A stretch of DNA of 64,000 bases from Mycolicibacterium sp. HK-90 (GTDB lineage Bacteria; Actinomycetota; Actinomycetes; Mycobacteriales; Mycobacteriaceae), in NCBI RefSeq assembly GCF_030486405.1, contig NZ_CP129613.1:5084001-5148000 (forward strand). The letters are read 5' to 3'. A model generated the notes under the pieces. That model searched no databases, was not told the DNA's origin, and saw nothing but the letters and a program-made list of their open reading frames with translations. This document shows positions 50,050-58,310 of the stretch, one piece after another. Made by a program: the position numbers and the translations under genes. The stretch's first letter is position 1; each line of letters starts with the position of its first letter.

Positions 50050-51491
50050 CGACATTGGCCGCCTACCTTGTCTCCCCTGCGAACAAACACCGCCTCCAAG
50101 CATTCGGCGCCGCTGTCACCTCGCGGTTTCCGAGCGGCGAACGTCCGCTGGCCAAGCCGCCCCCGGGATCGAGCCTCAAGCCGGTGATGGGTGACTATGG
50201 CTTCCCGTTTCTCGGCCACGTATTGAGCTCGCTGGCCGATCCCCTGTCCTTCGCCCGTGACCGCTACGAGCGATACGGGCCAGTGTCGTGGGCCGGGGGC
50301 GTGGGCTTCCGTGTCGTCGGACTCATGGGCCCGGACGCCCTGGAAACTGCGTGGATCAACAAGGACAAGGTGTTCTCCAGCACCCGTGGCTGGGCACCGG
50401 TCATCGGACCGTTCTTCCACCGCGGAATCATGCTGCTCGATTTCGACGAACACCGCGACCACCGTCGCATCATGCAACAGGCTTTTACTCGCAGTGCGCT
50501 GGACGGCTACCTGGATCTGATGCGGCCCAGTATCGATCGCACACTGGGCAATTGGCCTTCGACACAGGACTTTCCGTTCTACCCGTCCATCAAGCACCTG
50601 CTGCTCGAGCAGGCCGCCGAGGTGTTCGTCGGGACTCATCTCGGCCCCGAATCCGACCAGCTGTCGGCAGACTTCCACGCGACGGTTCGCGGCGGGCAGG
50701 CCCTGGTGCGCGCGGACGTGCCCGGCGGTGTGTGGGCAAGAGGGCTACGCGCGCGGGAGCGGCTCGAACGCTACTTCGCCGAGCAGGTTCCGGATCGGCA
50801 GCGCGGCGCCGGCACCGACCTGTTCTCGACGCTGTGTCGCAGCGAGGACGAGGACGGGGCCCGGTTCACCCCGGCCGACATCGTCAACCACATGATCTTC
50901 CTGCTGATGGCCGCACACGACACCACCGCCATCGCCCTGTCCATGCTGACCTACGAGCTGGGCCGAAACCGGCAGTGGCAGGACGCACTTCGCGAGGAAG
51001 CGGTCAGTCGGCCGAATGACACCCCGAATCTGCTGGATCTGGACGCCTACCCGCTGCTCGACGCCGCGTTCAAGGAGATCCTTCGGATGTACGCACCCGC
51101 GGGTGCGCTGTTCCGCCAAACCGTCCGCGACACCGAGATCCTCGGACATTTCGTCCCGCGCAAGACCCAGGTGGCGATCAATGTGTATGCCTCCATGCGG
51201 CTTTCCGACTGGTGGCCCGATCCGGACACGTTCAATCCCGAACGATTCGTCAACAATGCCGGGTCACGCGCCGCGGTGAGCCGCTATGTGTTCGCACCGT
51301 TCGGTGGCGGGGCGCACAAGTGCATCGGCCAGCAGTTCGCCGACATGACGGTCAAGACCACCATGCACCAGATGCTGCGGCGGTTCGAGTGGAGCGTGCC
51401 CGCGGACTATCAGCCTCAGCTGACCTGGGGCACCGGGCCGACGCCGGCCGATGACCTGCCGATCACGCTGCGGGCGCGCGTCGGCAACTAA
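50046..51491 (+). CDS. Cytochrome P450, CYP136-like
   Basis: 481 residues from ATG 50046. PPPGSSLKPVMGDYGFPFLGH, GWAPVIGPFFHRGIMLLDF, I-helix MAAHDTTAIA, ExxR in EILR, and heme loop FAPFGGGAHKCIG with the Cys ligand. The N-terminal third closely recalls CYP136 (Rv3059) of M. tuberculosis, which also sits beside a TetR and an SDR gene. The substrate is unknown. Confidence 0.92.
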   Translation: MTTLAAYLVSPANKHRLQAFGAAVTSRFPSGERPLAKPPPGSSLKPVMGDYGFPFLGHVLSSLADPLSFARDRYERYGPVSWAGGVGFRVVGLMGPDALETAWINKDKVFSSTRGWAPVIGPFFHRGIMLLDFDEHRDHRRIMQQAFTRSALDGYLDLMRPSIDRTLGNWPSTQDFPFYPSIKHLLLEQAAEVFVGTHLGPESDQLSADFHATVRGGQALVRADVPGGVWARGLRARERLERYFAEQVPDRQRGAGTDLFSTLCRSEDEDGARFTPADIVNHMIFLLMAAHDTTAIALSMLTYELGRNRQWQDALREEAVSRPNDTPNLLDLDAYPLLDAAFKEILRMYAPAGALFRQTVRDTEILGHFVPRKTQVAINVYASMRLSDWWPDPDTFNPERFVNNAGSRAAVSRYVFAPFGGGAHKCIGQQFADMTVKTTMHQMLRRFEWSVPADYQPQLTWGTGPTPADDLPITLRARVGN

Positions 51492-51511
51492 ACGTCCATG
51501 AGGCGGCTTCC

Positions 51512-52147
51512 TCAGATCTGTGGCATCGCCTCGCCGACGGGCTGAGGTTCCAGAGTCGGGTCTGCTGCCACGGCCGCCATCGGAACGGCTGCGGACAGCG
51601 ACATGATCAAGCGGTGCAGCGCTTCTCGGCTGATCTTGCGGTGAGTCAGCCAGTCCAGCGTGGCACCCTCCATGAAACTCAGGAACCCTTCGAGTGCAAC
51701 CCGCATGGCCGGGGGCTCAGACTGACCCGGCAACACCATCTGGGTGAACAGCGCCCGATACTGGGCGCGGTGGTCAGCGACGAACGCACGCACCTCCGGG
51801 TCGACACCGAGACCGCCACTCATGATCAGGCGGTAAGCCGCCTCCGAGCTCACGGCGAAATCCAGATACCGGTCGAGCATGGCGGACATCAGCTCACGAG
51901 GCGGGACGTCATCGTTCATCCGCGCGTGGTCGAGCAGTTGCCGATGGAAGTCCTCGATGACCGCCAGGTAGCACTGCCGCTTGGAACCGAAGTAGTAGAA
52001 CAGCAATCCCTTGGTGACCCCCGCGCGCTCAGCGATGTCATCCATGGATACGTCATCGAATGCGCGGCTGGCGAAACAGTCGGCTGCGGCAACCAGTAGC
52101 TCTGCCCGGCGGGCTGGATCGCGATGTCGGCGACTACCGCTACTCAA
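51512..52147 (-). CDS. TetR-family regulator
   Basis: 211 residues from TTG 52147, preceded by GGGAGGG. HTH: VSMDDIAERAGVTKGLLFYYFGSK. Divergent from the SDR/MDMPI operon across a gap with TTGAC-N5-GTCAA operators. It converges with the CYP136-like gene, so it could control both sides. Confidence 0.9.
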   Translation of the reverse strand: MSSGSRRHRDPARRAELLVAAADCFASRAFDDVSMDDIAERAGVTKGLLFYYFGSKRQCYLAVIEDFHRQLLDHARMNDDVPPRELMSAMLDRYLDFAVSSEAAYRLIMSGGLGVDPEVRAFVADHRAQYRALFTQMVLPGQSEPPAMRVALEGFLSFMEGATLDWLTHRKISREALHRLIMSLSAAVPMAAVAADPTLEPQPVGEAMPQI

Positions 52148-52163
52148 TCGACCCTCCCAATCA

Positions 52164-52225
52164 TTGACTTTCGGTCAAACTTCGTCCACCGTAGCAGTAG
52201 CGGTCAAGTTTGACCGCCAGTCAAA
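52164..52225. promoter_or_regulatory. Repeated TTGAC-N5-GTCAA operators
   Basis: TTGAC-TTTCG-GTCAA at 52164-52178 and TTTGAC-CGCCA-GTCAAA at 52209-52225, 46 bp apart centre to centre. The second overlaps a further perfect dyad CGGTCAA-GT-TTGACCG (52201-52216). The gap separates the TetR and SDR genes. Confidence 0.75.
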
Positions 52226-52245
52226 CTTTCAAGAAAGGATTGACC

Positions 52246-53127
52246 TTGGCTCACGCGAACCTCCACAACGCCGTCGTCGTCATCACCGGCGGAGCTCGGG
52301 GCATCGGACGCGCAACGGCGACCGCCTTTGCTGAACGCGGGGCGCGCGTAGTCATCGGCGACCTCGACGAACAGGCGGCCAAAGAGGCTGCCAAAGCAAT
52401 CGGGCGAGGAGCATCCGGACACGGTCTCGACGTGTCGTCCCAGACGTCCTACGAGCGGTTCGTCGCCGCCGTCAACGACGAGGCGGGCGCCATCGATGTG
52501 CTCGTCAACAATGCCGGAATCATGCCCGTCGGTGCATTCACCGAAGGCGAGCTGGCAGCGGTTCGCGCGACGATCGACATCAACCTGTGGGGAGTCATCC
52601 TCGGCTGCCACGTCGTTCTGCCCGGCATGCTGGAGCGGCGGCACGGGCAGATCATCAACATCGCATCGGTGTTGGGGCGCGTAGCCGGTGGCGGCGTCGC
52701 GGCGTACAGCGCGAGCAAGTTCGGCGTCGTGGGCTTCACCCATGCGCTTCAGCAGGAGCTGCATGGATCGGGGGTGACGGCCTCGGTGGTGCTGCCGGGG
52801 GTGGTCCGCACCGAACTGTCGAGTGGCGTTCCCGAACGCGGAGTGCCGATCTCGGACCCGTCGACGGTGGCGGCAGCGATCGTGCAGGCCAGCCTGGCCG
52901 CCAAGCCGGAGCTGACTGTCCCGGCATGGTCGGGCGCACTGATGCGCACGTTGGCCCTGTTGCCGCCGCGCCTCCGACAGCCGGTGTTACGGGCTACCGA
53001 CTACGACCGCGCCATGCGAGGAGTCGACACGACGAAACGCGCCGAGTATCGCGCCCGACTCGCCAAGACCGTCGGCGCCGGCTCCGGCGCCGACCTCGAG
53101 GCTCGTGACAAGGACGACAGCCGGTGA
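52246..53127 (+). CDS. Short-chain dehydrogenase (Rv3057c-like context)
   Basis: 293 residues from TTG 52246, chosen because AAGAAAGGA lies six bases upstream; upstream in-frame TTG codons fall in the operators. ITGGARGIGRATATAFAERGA, LVNNAGIMPVGAF, INIASVLGRVAGGGVAAYSASK. TetR-SDR-P450 neighbours recall the CYP136 region of M. tuberculosis. Coupled to the next gene (GTGA overlap). Confidence 0.88.
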   Translation: MAHANLHNAVVVITGGARGIGRATATAFAERGARVVIGDLDEQAAKEAAKAIGRGASGHGLDVSSQTSYERFVAAVNDEAGAIDVLVNNAGIMPVGAFTEGELAAVRATIDINLWGVILGCHVVLPGMLERRHGQIINIASVLGRVAGGGVAAYSASKFGVVGFTHALQQELHGSGVTASVVLPGVVRTELSSGVPERGVPISDPSTVAAAIVQASLAAKPELTVPAWSGALMRTLALLPPRLRQPVLRATDYDRAMRGVDTTKRAEYRARLAKTVGAGSGADLEARDKDDSR

Positions 53128-53909
53128 CAGTCGATCGGGTCGCCGCGTTTCGACGCGAACGCTCCGCCTTGTTGGGTTTCTGCCGCGAGCTGTCCGAATC
53201 ACAATGGAGTGCCGAAAGCTTGGCGGCCGGATGGCGCGTTCAGGATGTTGTGGCCCACCTCGGCGCCAGCTGTCGCGCATTGTTCACACCCGCCGCGGTC
53301 ACGCTGTTGACCACGCGAGACATTGAACGCGCCAACGATATTCCGGTCGATTCCCGACGCGACTGGCATTGGAGCCGGGTACTGACCGAATACGAACGGT
53401 GGAGCGGCCGCACTCTACGCGCAGCGTCGCTGCTCGCGAAAACACCGGCACGTGCGCTCCGCACCCGCCTCGGTGAACTCGGATCCTTCGAGGTCGGCTT
53501 GGTCCTGCCTGGAGCGCTTGTCTTCGACCATCACACTCATCTACGTCATGACATCGCCCCGGCCATCGGTGTGCCTGCGCCCGGCACAGACGCCCAGCGC
53601 ATGTCCGTCGTTGTCGAATGGATGCTGGCCGTGCTGGCCAATCAACTGAAGGCAGCGCCGCCGTCATGCCTGCGAGCTCCAGTCTGCCTGGAACTGCCCG
53701 GAGAAGGCGGCGGCCGCTGGCTTGTCCATCCGGACGGCAGGATCTCTGTTGCTGGTGACGACTGCGGCCCGATTGCCTCTATTCGAAGCGACATAAGCAG
53801 TTTTCCCGCATGGGCGACCAAACGGGTCGACTGGCGCATATCCGACATCGCCATTTCGGGAGACCAGGAACTACTGACCACCCTGCTTGACTTGATCAAC
53901 ATCGTCTGA
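53124..53909 (+). CDS. Maleylpyruvate-isomerase-N-terminal/DinB-like protein
   Basis: 261 residues from GTG 53124. The four-helix MDMPI_N fold is suggested by FCRELSESQWSAESLAAGWRVQDVVAHLGA (metal His in VVAHLG) and by HHTHLRHDIAPAIG with further His residues. These mycothiol-dependent or metal-binding proteins have varied functions; the reaction here is unknown. Its end overlaps the convergent TetR gene by 39 bases. Confidence 0.82.
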   Translation: MTVDRVAAFRRERSALLGFCRELSESQWSAESLAAGWRVQDVVAHLGASCRALFTPAAVTLLTTRDIERANDIPVDSRRDWHWSRVLTEYERWSGRTLRAASLLAKTPARALRTRLGELGSFEVGLVLPGALVFDHHTHLRHDIAPAIGVPAPGTDAQRMSVVVEWMLAVLANQLKAAPPSCLRAPVCLELPGEGGGRWLVHPDGRISVAGDDCGPIASIRSDISSFPAWATKRVDWRISDIAISGDQELLTTLLDLINIV

Positions 53910-54536
53910 CACGCGTCCCTGGATCGACAGTGACGCCCATCGCGGATAGAGGATTGCCGGCCCCAACCAGCGAGCAACGAAGCCCCGCAATGCCAATCCC
54001 CGGCGCGGCACCTCTCCAGGGTCGGTCAGCATCGACTGCACCGTGCGCAGCGTCATCTCGGCAAGTTCACGGAGGACAGTGTCATCGATGCCGTGAAGCG
54101 TCCAATCGACATCGAGGCGGTGAAAAACGGACAGGCAGAACGCTATTGCCGTGTCGGACGTCAGCGAGGTGGCGGCTTCACCGTCATCTCGACGAGCTAG
54201 CAATTTCTCCAGCTGCGGATCGCCGGAGAGCCTTTCGACTCCGAACGAAACACTTTCGATGACCGCGGTGACCGGGTCGGTGAGCCCGCCGGCGTGGTCT
54301 ACAACCTGGTCGATGAACCCGTTGACCGCACGCATCGCGCTGGCGATGAGCAGCGCGTCGGCATTGGGAAAGTAGCGGTACACCGTCTGGCGGGTGACGC
54401 CGAGCCTGCGGGCGACGTCGGCAAGGCGTAGCGCCGCTCCGTGCTCGGCGATTTCCTCGTCTACCGCAGTCAGGATGCGTGAAATAGCTTCCTCATCCGA
54501 TGAGGGCGTCGAACCCGCCCACCCACGACTACGCAT
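53871..54536 (-). CDS. TetR-family regulator downstream of P450
   Basis: 221 residues. HTH: LRLADVARRLGVTRQTVYRYFPNAD. Its ATG lies within the end of the upstream P450 gene (8-base overlap), so it is made from the same message and may regulate its own operon. Confidence 0.9.
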   Translation of the reverse strand: MRSRGWAGSTPSSDEEAISRILTAVDEEIAEHGAALRLADVARRLGVTRQTVYRYFPNADALLIASAMRAVNGFIDQVVDHAGGLTDPVTAVIESVSFGVERLSGDPQLEKLLARRDDGEAATSLTSDTAIAFCLSVFHRLDVDWTLHGIDDTVLRELAEMTLRTVQSMLTDPGEVPRRGLALRGFVARWLGPAILYPRWASLSIQGRVSDDVDQVKQGGQ

Positions 54537-55782
54537 CGGCCGTCACAAGCCTTTCGCCGGCGAATTGAATCGGAAGCGTTGTCGGACCGGTCATTCCCAG
54601 TAGGGATTTCCATGGGGCCGGACCGACGCGGTGGGGTGCGGGCAGACGGCGGGTGAGCACTGTGAGTGCTTCCGCCAGTTCCCGGCGTGCGAGGTTTGCC
54701 CCGAGGCAGTAATGCGCACCCCCGCCGAACGTCAGAATTGCGGGAACATCCTTGCGCGTGATGTCGAAGCGGTCCGCATCGTGATAGATCGCTGGATCGC
54801 GGTTGGCGGCGAAGGTGTTCGCGAGTACGAAGGTTCCCGCCGGGAACAGATAGCCACCGAACTCGACGTCCTCGACGGCGGCTCGCGGCACGATGCAGGC
54901 CGCCGGCGAGTGGCGCATGCTCTCCTCGACCGCCTGCATCGCAAGTTCGGGATGGTCGCACAGCTTCGCCCACTGGTCCGGATGCTCGCAGAGCACCTGA
55001 ACCGATGCCGCCAATTGGTTGCGCGTCGTGTCCGTTCCCGCCATCAAGAAGCCGGCCACCAGCATGCGGAGTTCGTCGAGATTGAGCCGGTCGCCGTCGC
55101 TTTCGGCGCGGATGAGCTCGGACAGCAGATCATCGGTCAGATGGTCCCGGCGGGCGGCGACCATGCCGTCGACGTAGGCGTCGAGTTCGCTCCATGCGCG
55201 CATGATCGAGGACTCGTCGAAGTTCACATCTGGCTGAAAATTTAGGGCCTTGAAGACCTCCTCGGTCCAGTCCGCGAACAGCTGCCAATCCTCGCGGGGC
55301 GCACCGAGCAGCGCGCACATGATCGGGGTGGGATAGGGGCGCGCGATGTCGGTCACGACGTCGCACCGCCCGGCGTCCATCACCCGGTCGATCAACGCGT
55401 TGACCACCTCGTGGATCGTGTCTTGAAGACGCGATGTCGCGCGGGGCGTGAATGCCTTGGAGACCAGTTTGCGTAACCGGACATGCGGTGCACCGTCCAG
55501 GCCCAGCAGGCTGCTCATCATCTTGTCGAACAACGGGCCGGACGTGATTCCCTGGGCCGCCAGAGTGATGCCCGGCGGCAGGCGGAACCTGTTGTCGCGC
55601 AATATGTCGCGAGCCAGCTCGTAGGACAGGATTTCCGGGCCGAGCGGCCCGATGGCGATCGGAGCGCGCGATTGCGCCAGTCGGACATCTTCGAGGACGT
55701 CGTGCGGAGTGGCGGTGAGGCTGTAGGAGAGCGTCGGGAGCCCGGCATCGAAGACGTTGGGAGCGGCACTGTTCGCGTTCAT
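54529..55782 (-). CDS. Cytochrome P450
   Basis: 417 residues from ATG 55782 (CGGGA six bases upstream; ATG 55788 is an alternative). I-helix AGTDTTRNQLAA, ExxR in EESMRHSP region, heme loop FGGGAHYCLGANLARREL. A soluble bacterial class I P450; the subfamily is not assigned. It is the first gene of an operon with a TetR regulator. Confidence 0.92.
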   Translation of the reverse strand: MNANSAAPNVFDAGLPTLSYSLTATPHDVLEDVRLAQSRAPIAIGPLGPEILSYELARDILRDNRFRLPPGITLAAQGITSGPLFDKMMSSLLGLDGAPHVRLRKLVSKAFTPRATSRLQDTIHEVVNALIDRVMDAGRCDVVTDIARPYPTPIMCALLGAPREDWQLFADWTEEVFKALNFQPDVNFDESSIMRAWSELDAYVDGMVAARRDHLTDDLLSELIRAESDGDRLNLDELRMLVAGFLMAGTDTTRNQLAASVQVLCEHPDQWAKLCDHPELAMQAVEESMRHSPAACIVPRAAVEDVEFGGYLFPAGTFVLANTFAANRDPAIYHDADRFDITRKDVPAILTFGGGAHYCLGANLARRELAEALTVLTRRLPAPHRVGPAPWKSLLGMTGPTTLPIQFAGERLVTADA

Positions 55783-55845
55783 CGGCATTCCCGTCTGTTC
55801 GCCAGGCCCCGCGTCGGACGTCAAAGCGACATATTTGACTGAAGT

Positions 55846-55925
55846 GTATGACCAATGCCAACGGGCCGTCAATCGTTCGTCGCTTTAGCCCAGTTGAAAT
55901 CCTGCGACGGCCAGATTGGTCATAC
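55846..55925. promoter_or_regulatory. Distant inverted repeat upstream of the P450-TetR operon
   Basis: GTATGACCAAT (55846-55856) and ATTGGTCATAC (55915-55925) are exact reverse complements, 58 bases apart, in the 318-base gap before tRNA-Ala. GTCAAA and TTTGAC also face each other near 55820-55840. Nothing else is recognised in this gap. Confidence 0.5.
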
Positions 55926-56100
55926 GACTAACCAATCGACGTCCAATGTGGACCGTAATACTGGTTGCGCACTGCCCCGCGCGAGGCTGGATGAATGACG
56001 GCGGCCCGATCGCGGACCAGCTCGCTGCGACTGTCCGTGCCACTGAGGAGGTCCACAGATCAAAAATGGCAGATCAGTTGCCTGACCTGCCATTTGAGAG

Positions 56101-56173
56101 TGGAGCTAAGGGGAATCGAACCCCTGACCTTCTCGATGCGAACGAGACGCGCTACCAACTGCGCTATAGCCCC
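56101..56173 (-). tRNA. tRNA-Ala (anticodon CGC)
   Basis: A 73-nt cloverleaf on the minus strand. Acceptor GGGGCTA pairs with TAGCTCC (one G-T), D arm GCGC...GCGC, anticodon stem TCTCG/CGAGA with loop TTCGCAT (CGC), T loop TTCGATT, discriminator A. CCA is not encoded. It forms the right boundary of the accessory island. Confidence 0.95.
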
Positions 56174-56228
56174 TGATACCGGAAGCAAAGGCTACCAGCC
56201 GTCGCCCCGGAACCGGAAACCGGCCGCC

Positions 56229-57386
56229 CTACTGCCCGGACGCCCGCGGTAGATCGTATTCGCGGGACATCGAAGCGTACGAGGCGTAAGCCAGGTGCTC
56301 GAAGATCGGGTCCTCGTCGTCGATGTCGAGCACGACTGCCCCTGGCCGGCGCAGGCGGGCGGGCACGACGTCGAGTTTGTGGTCGTCGGTGCTCTCCACG
56401 CCCAGCCGCGAGCGCGCCATCCGTTGTGCGCGACGACGCCGCAGCTGCTCCTCGATGCGGGTCTGGCGGCGTAGGTAGGCCAGGTACAACACGGTCAGCG
56501 TGCCGGCACCGCCGCACACCCACCAGGCCGACGGCGTCACCAGGAAGGCGGCGCCCGCCGAGAACAGCAACGTGGCGGCCAGCACCGCGAGCACGCGCTT
56601 GCGGAACCGGAACTTGCGGGCACTGATCTCGGCGGCCTTCTTGGACTCGAACCGGCGCTGCCGGGTCGCGCTCAACGAAGCGACGGGCGCCTCGGCCTGC
56701 TCCTCGTCGACCGCTTCCTCTTCGGCTTCGGGTTCCAGGCCCGACGAGTCGGCGACGTACTCGTACTCGTCGTCGGACAGGTCCTCGGGATCGTCCGCCT
56801 CGTCGAGATCGACTGCAATCCGCTCGGTTTGGGCCTCCGACTCGCCGAGGTCGACGGACTCCTCGACCGCGACGGGTTCGGGCTCCGGTTCAGCTTCGGG
56901 TTCGACAGGCTCAGGCTCGGTCTCGAATTCCAGCTCGAGCTCGGGCTCGTCGAGTTCCTCGGGCTCGGCGGGTGCTTCTTCAGTCTCGGCCACCTCATCG
57001 ACCTTGGCGACCGGCAGTGCACCGGAATCCTCGTCGACGATGTCGACGTCGAGGTAGTCGGGTTCGGTGGTCTCGACGACGGCGGCGGCGACCACGACGG
57101 TGCGCTGCACCCGCACCTCGGCCGGCGGCTCCTCTTCGAACTCGTCCTCGAGGTCGTCGTCGAGATGATCAGCCGGGGGCTGCCAATGTGGATCGCTGTG
57201 ATGCCCGGCGGCCGGGCCACGTCGTAGCCGTTGCGCGTTGCGGCCGCTGTTGAGCACTCGTGTCGCCAGGGCGACGTCGCTGGTACGACGGACCGAGTCG
57301 CGCTTGCTGATCAACATCGGAACCAGCACGAAAAGCCAGAGAACGACGAGGGAAATCCACAGTAGTGACTGGGGGATGCTTGGCAT
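56229..57386 (-). CDS. glpR: Gephyrin-like protein receptor GlpR (Rv0996-like)
   Basis: 385 residues from ATG 57386 (AAAGGAG upstream). An N-terminal transmembrane helix (LLWISLVVLWLFVLVPMLI), a very acidic low-complexity stretch (about residues 75-250, rich in Glu, Pro, Asp), two further helices (VLAVLAATLLFSAGAAFLV and a second hydrophobic span at YLAYL) and a basic C-terminal part. It matches Rv0996, whose corynebacterial relative is the membrane receptor for the MoeA-like Glp in cell division. glp lies two genes away. Confidence 0.88.
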   Translation of the reverse strand: MPSIPQSLLWISLVVLWLFVLVPMLISKRDSVRRTSDVALATRVLNSGRNAQRLRRGPAAGHHSDPHWQPPADHLDDDLEDEFEEEPPAEVRVQRTVVVAAAVVETTEPDYLDVDIVDEDSGALPVAKVDEVAETEEAPAEPEELDEPELELEFETEPEPVEPEAEPEPEPVAVEESVDLGESEAQTERIAVDLDEADDPEDLSDDEYEYVADSSGLEPEAEEEAVDEEQAEAPVASLSATRQRRFESKKAAEISARKFRFRKRVLAVLAATLLFSAGAAFLVTPSAWWVCGGAGTLTVLYLAYLRRQTRIEEQLRRRRAQRMARSRLGVESTDDHKLDVVPARLRRPGAVVLDIDDEDPIFEHLAYASYASMSREYDLPRASGQ

Positions 57387-57453
57387 GACGCCTGCTCCTT
57401 TCCCCTTCAGGCTAGGTCTGTGACCAGCGCATCCATGGACGGCGCGCCGACAC

Positions 57454-57515
57454 AATTACACACCTGTAATTCGATCGATACAAGCACCAACAGTCACACA
57501 AGTCACATTGGTAAC
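57454..57515 (-). promoter_or_regulatory. Repeats upstream of glpR: AATTACA dyad and GTCACA direct repeats
   Basis: AATTACA-CACC-TGTAATT (57454-57471) is a perfect dyad. GTCACA (57493-57498) and GTCACA (57502-57507), 9 bp apart, with GTAAC after them (57511-57515), resemble the direct repeats bound by MtrA. They lie 68 to 129 bases upstream of the start codon. Confidence 0.5.
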
Positions 57516-57534
57516 AGCTGACAAGGCCGGTTTC

Positions 57535-57595
57535 GTCGAGATTGCTTCCAGGGCTGTCGATCCGGCGAAATCACGACCGTGGGCGCAATCTCGAC
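57535..57595 (-). terminator. Inverted repeat after rimJ
   Basis: GTCGAGATTGC (57535-57545) and GCAATCTCGAC (57585-57595), 39 nt apart, just downstream of the rimJ stop. A likely 3'-end structure separating rimJ from glpR. Confidence 0.5.
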
Positions 57596-57610
57596 ACGGC
57601 GCGTCGCCCG

Positions 57611-58264
57611 TCAGCACCAACTGGCCCGCCCGGCCGAAACCAGGGCCTGGGTCGCCGAATGGGTCAACTCCTCCAACGTGATCGCCACCAACAGATGGTC
57701 ACGCCAGGCGCCGTCCACCTCGAGATAGCGGCGCAGCAGCCCCTCCTCGCGAAACCCGACGCGCTCGAGCACGGCCCGGCTCGCGGCGTTCTCCGGCCGC
57801 ACCGTGGCCTCCACGCGGTGTAGCTGCACCCCGGCGAAGCAGTGGTCGAGCCCCAGCGCCAAGGCCCCGGTTGCCACCCCACCGCCGGTCTTGTCGCTGG
57901 CCACCCAGTAGCCGATCCAGGCCGATCGCAAGGCGCCGTGGGTGACATTGCCGATGGTGAGCTGACCGGCGAACTGCCCGTCGAGTTCGATCACGTACGG
58001 CAGCATGCGGCCGCGCCGGGCCTCGCTGCGCAGACCCGAACAGATCGCCGGCCAGGACGAAACCGCATGGCGGACACGCCAATCCACACCGCTGACCGGT
58101 TCCCACGGCTCCAGGTGGGCCTGGTCGGCCAGCCGGATTCGGCTCCACACCGCGGCATCGCGTAGCCGCACCGGACGCAGCCGCACCACCCCGGCCTGCA
58201 CCCGCAACGGTCCGATCGGACCGGGCCAACCCGGGTGAAAGGCGTTGGACCGGAACAGGCTCAT
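57611..58264 (-). CDS. rimJ: GNAT acetyltransferase RimJ
   Basis: 217 residues from ATG 58264. GNAT motifs: VVRLRPVRLRDAAVW, GYWVASDKTGGGVATGALALGLD (acetyl-CoA loop) and HRVEATVRPENAASRAVLERVGF. Homologue of Rv0995. RimJ acetylates protein N-termini (ribosomal S5 in E. coli); the mycobacterial target is not proven. Confidence 0.9.
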   Translation of the reverse strand: MSLFRSNAFHPGWPGPIGPLRVQAGVVRLRPVRLRDAAVWSRIRLADQAHLEPWEPVSGVDWRVRHAVSSWPAICSGLRSEARRGRMLPYVIELDGQFAGQLTIGNVTHGALRSAWIGYWVASDKTGGGVATGALALGLDHCFAGVQLHRVEATVRPENAASRAVLERVGFREEGLLRRYLEVDGAWRDHLLVAITLEELTHSATQALVSAGRASWC

Positions 58265-58310
58265 CCGCACCGTCGATTCGTCACACCGTCATTCATCGAA
58301 TGAAGTCTTA

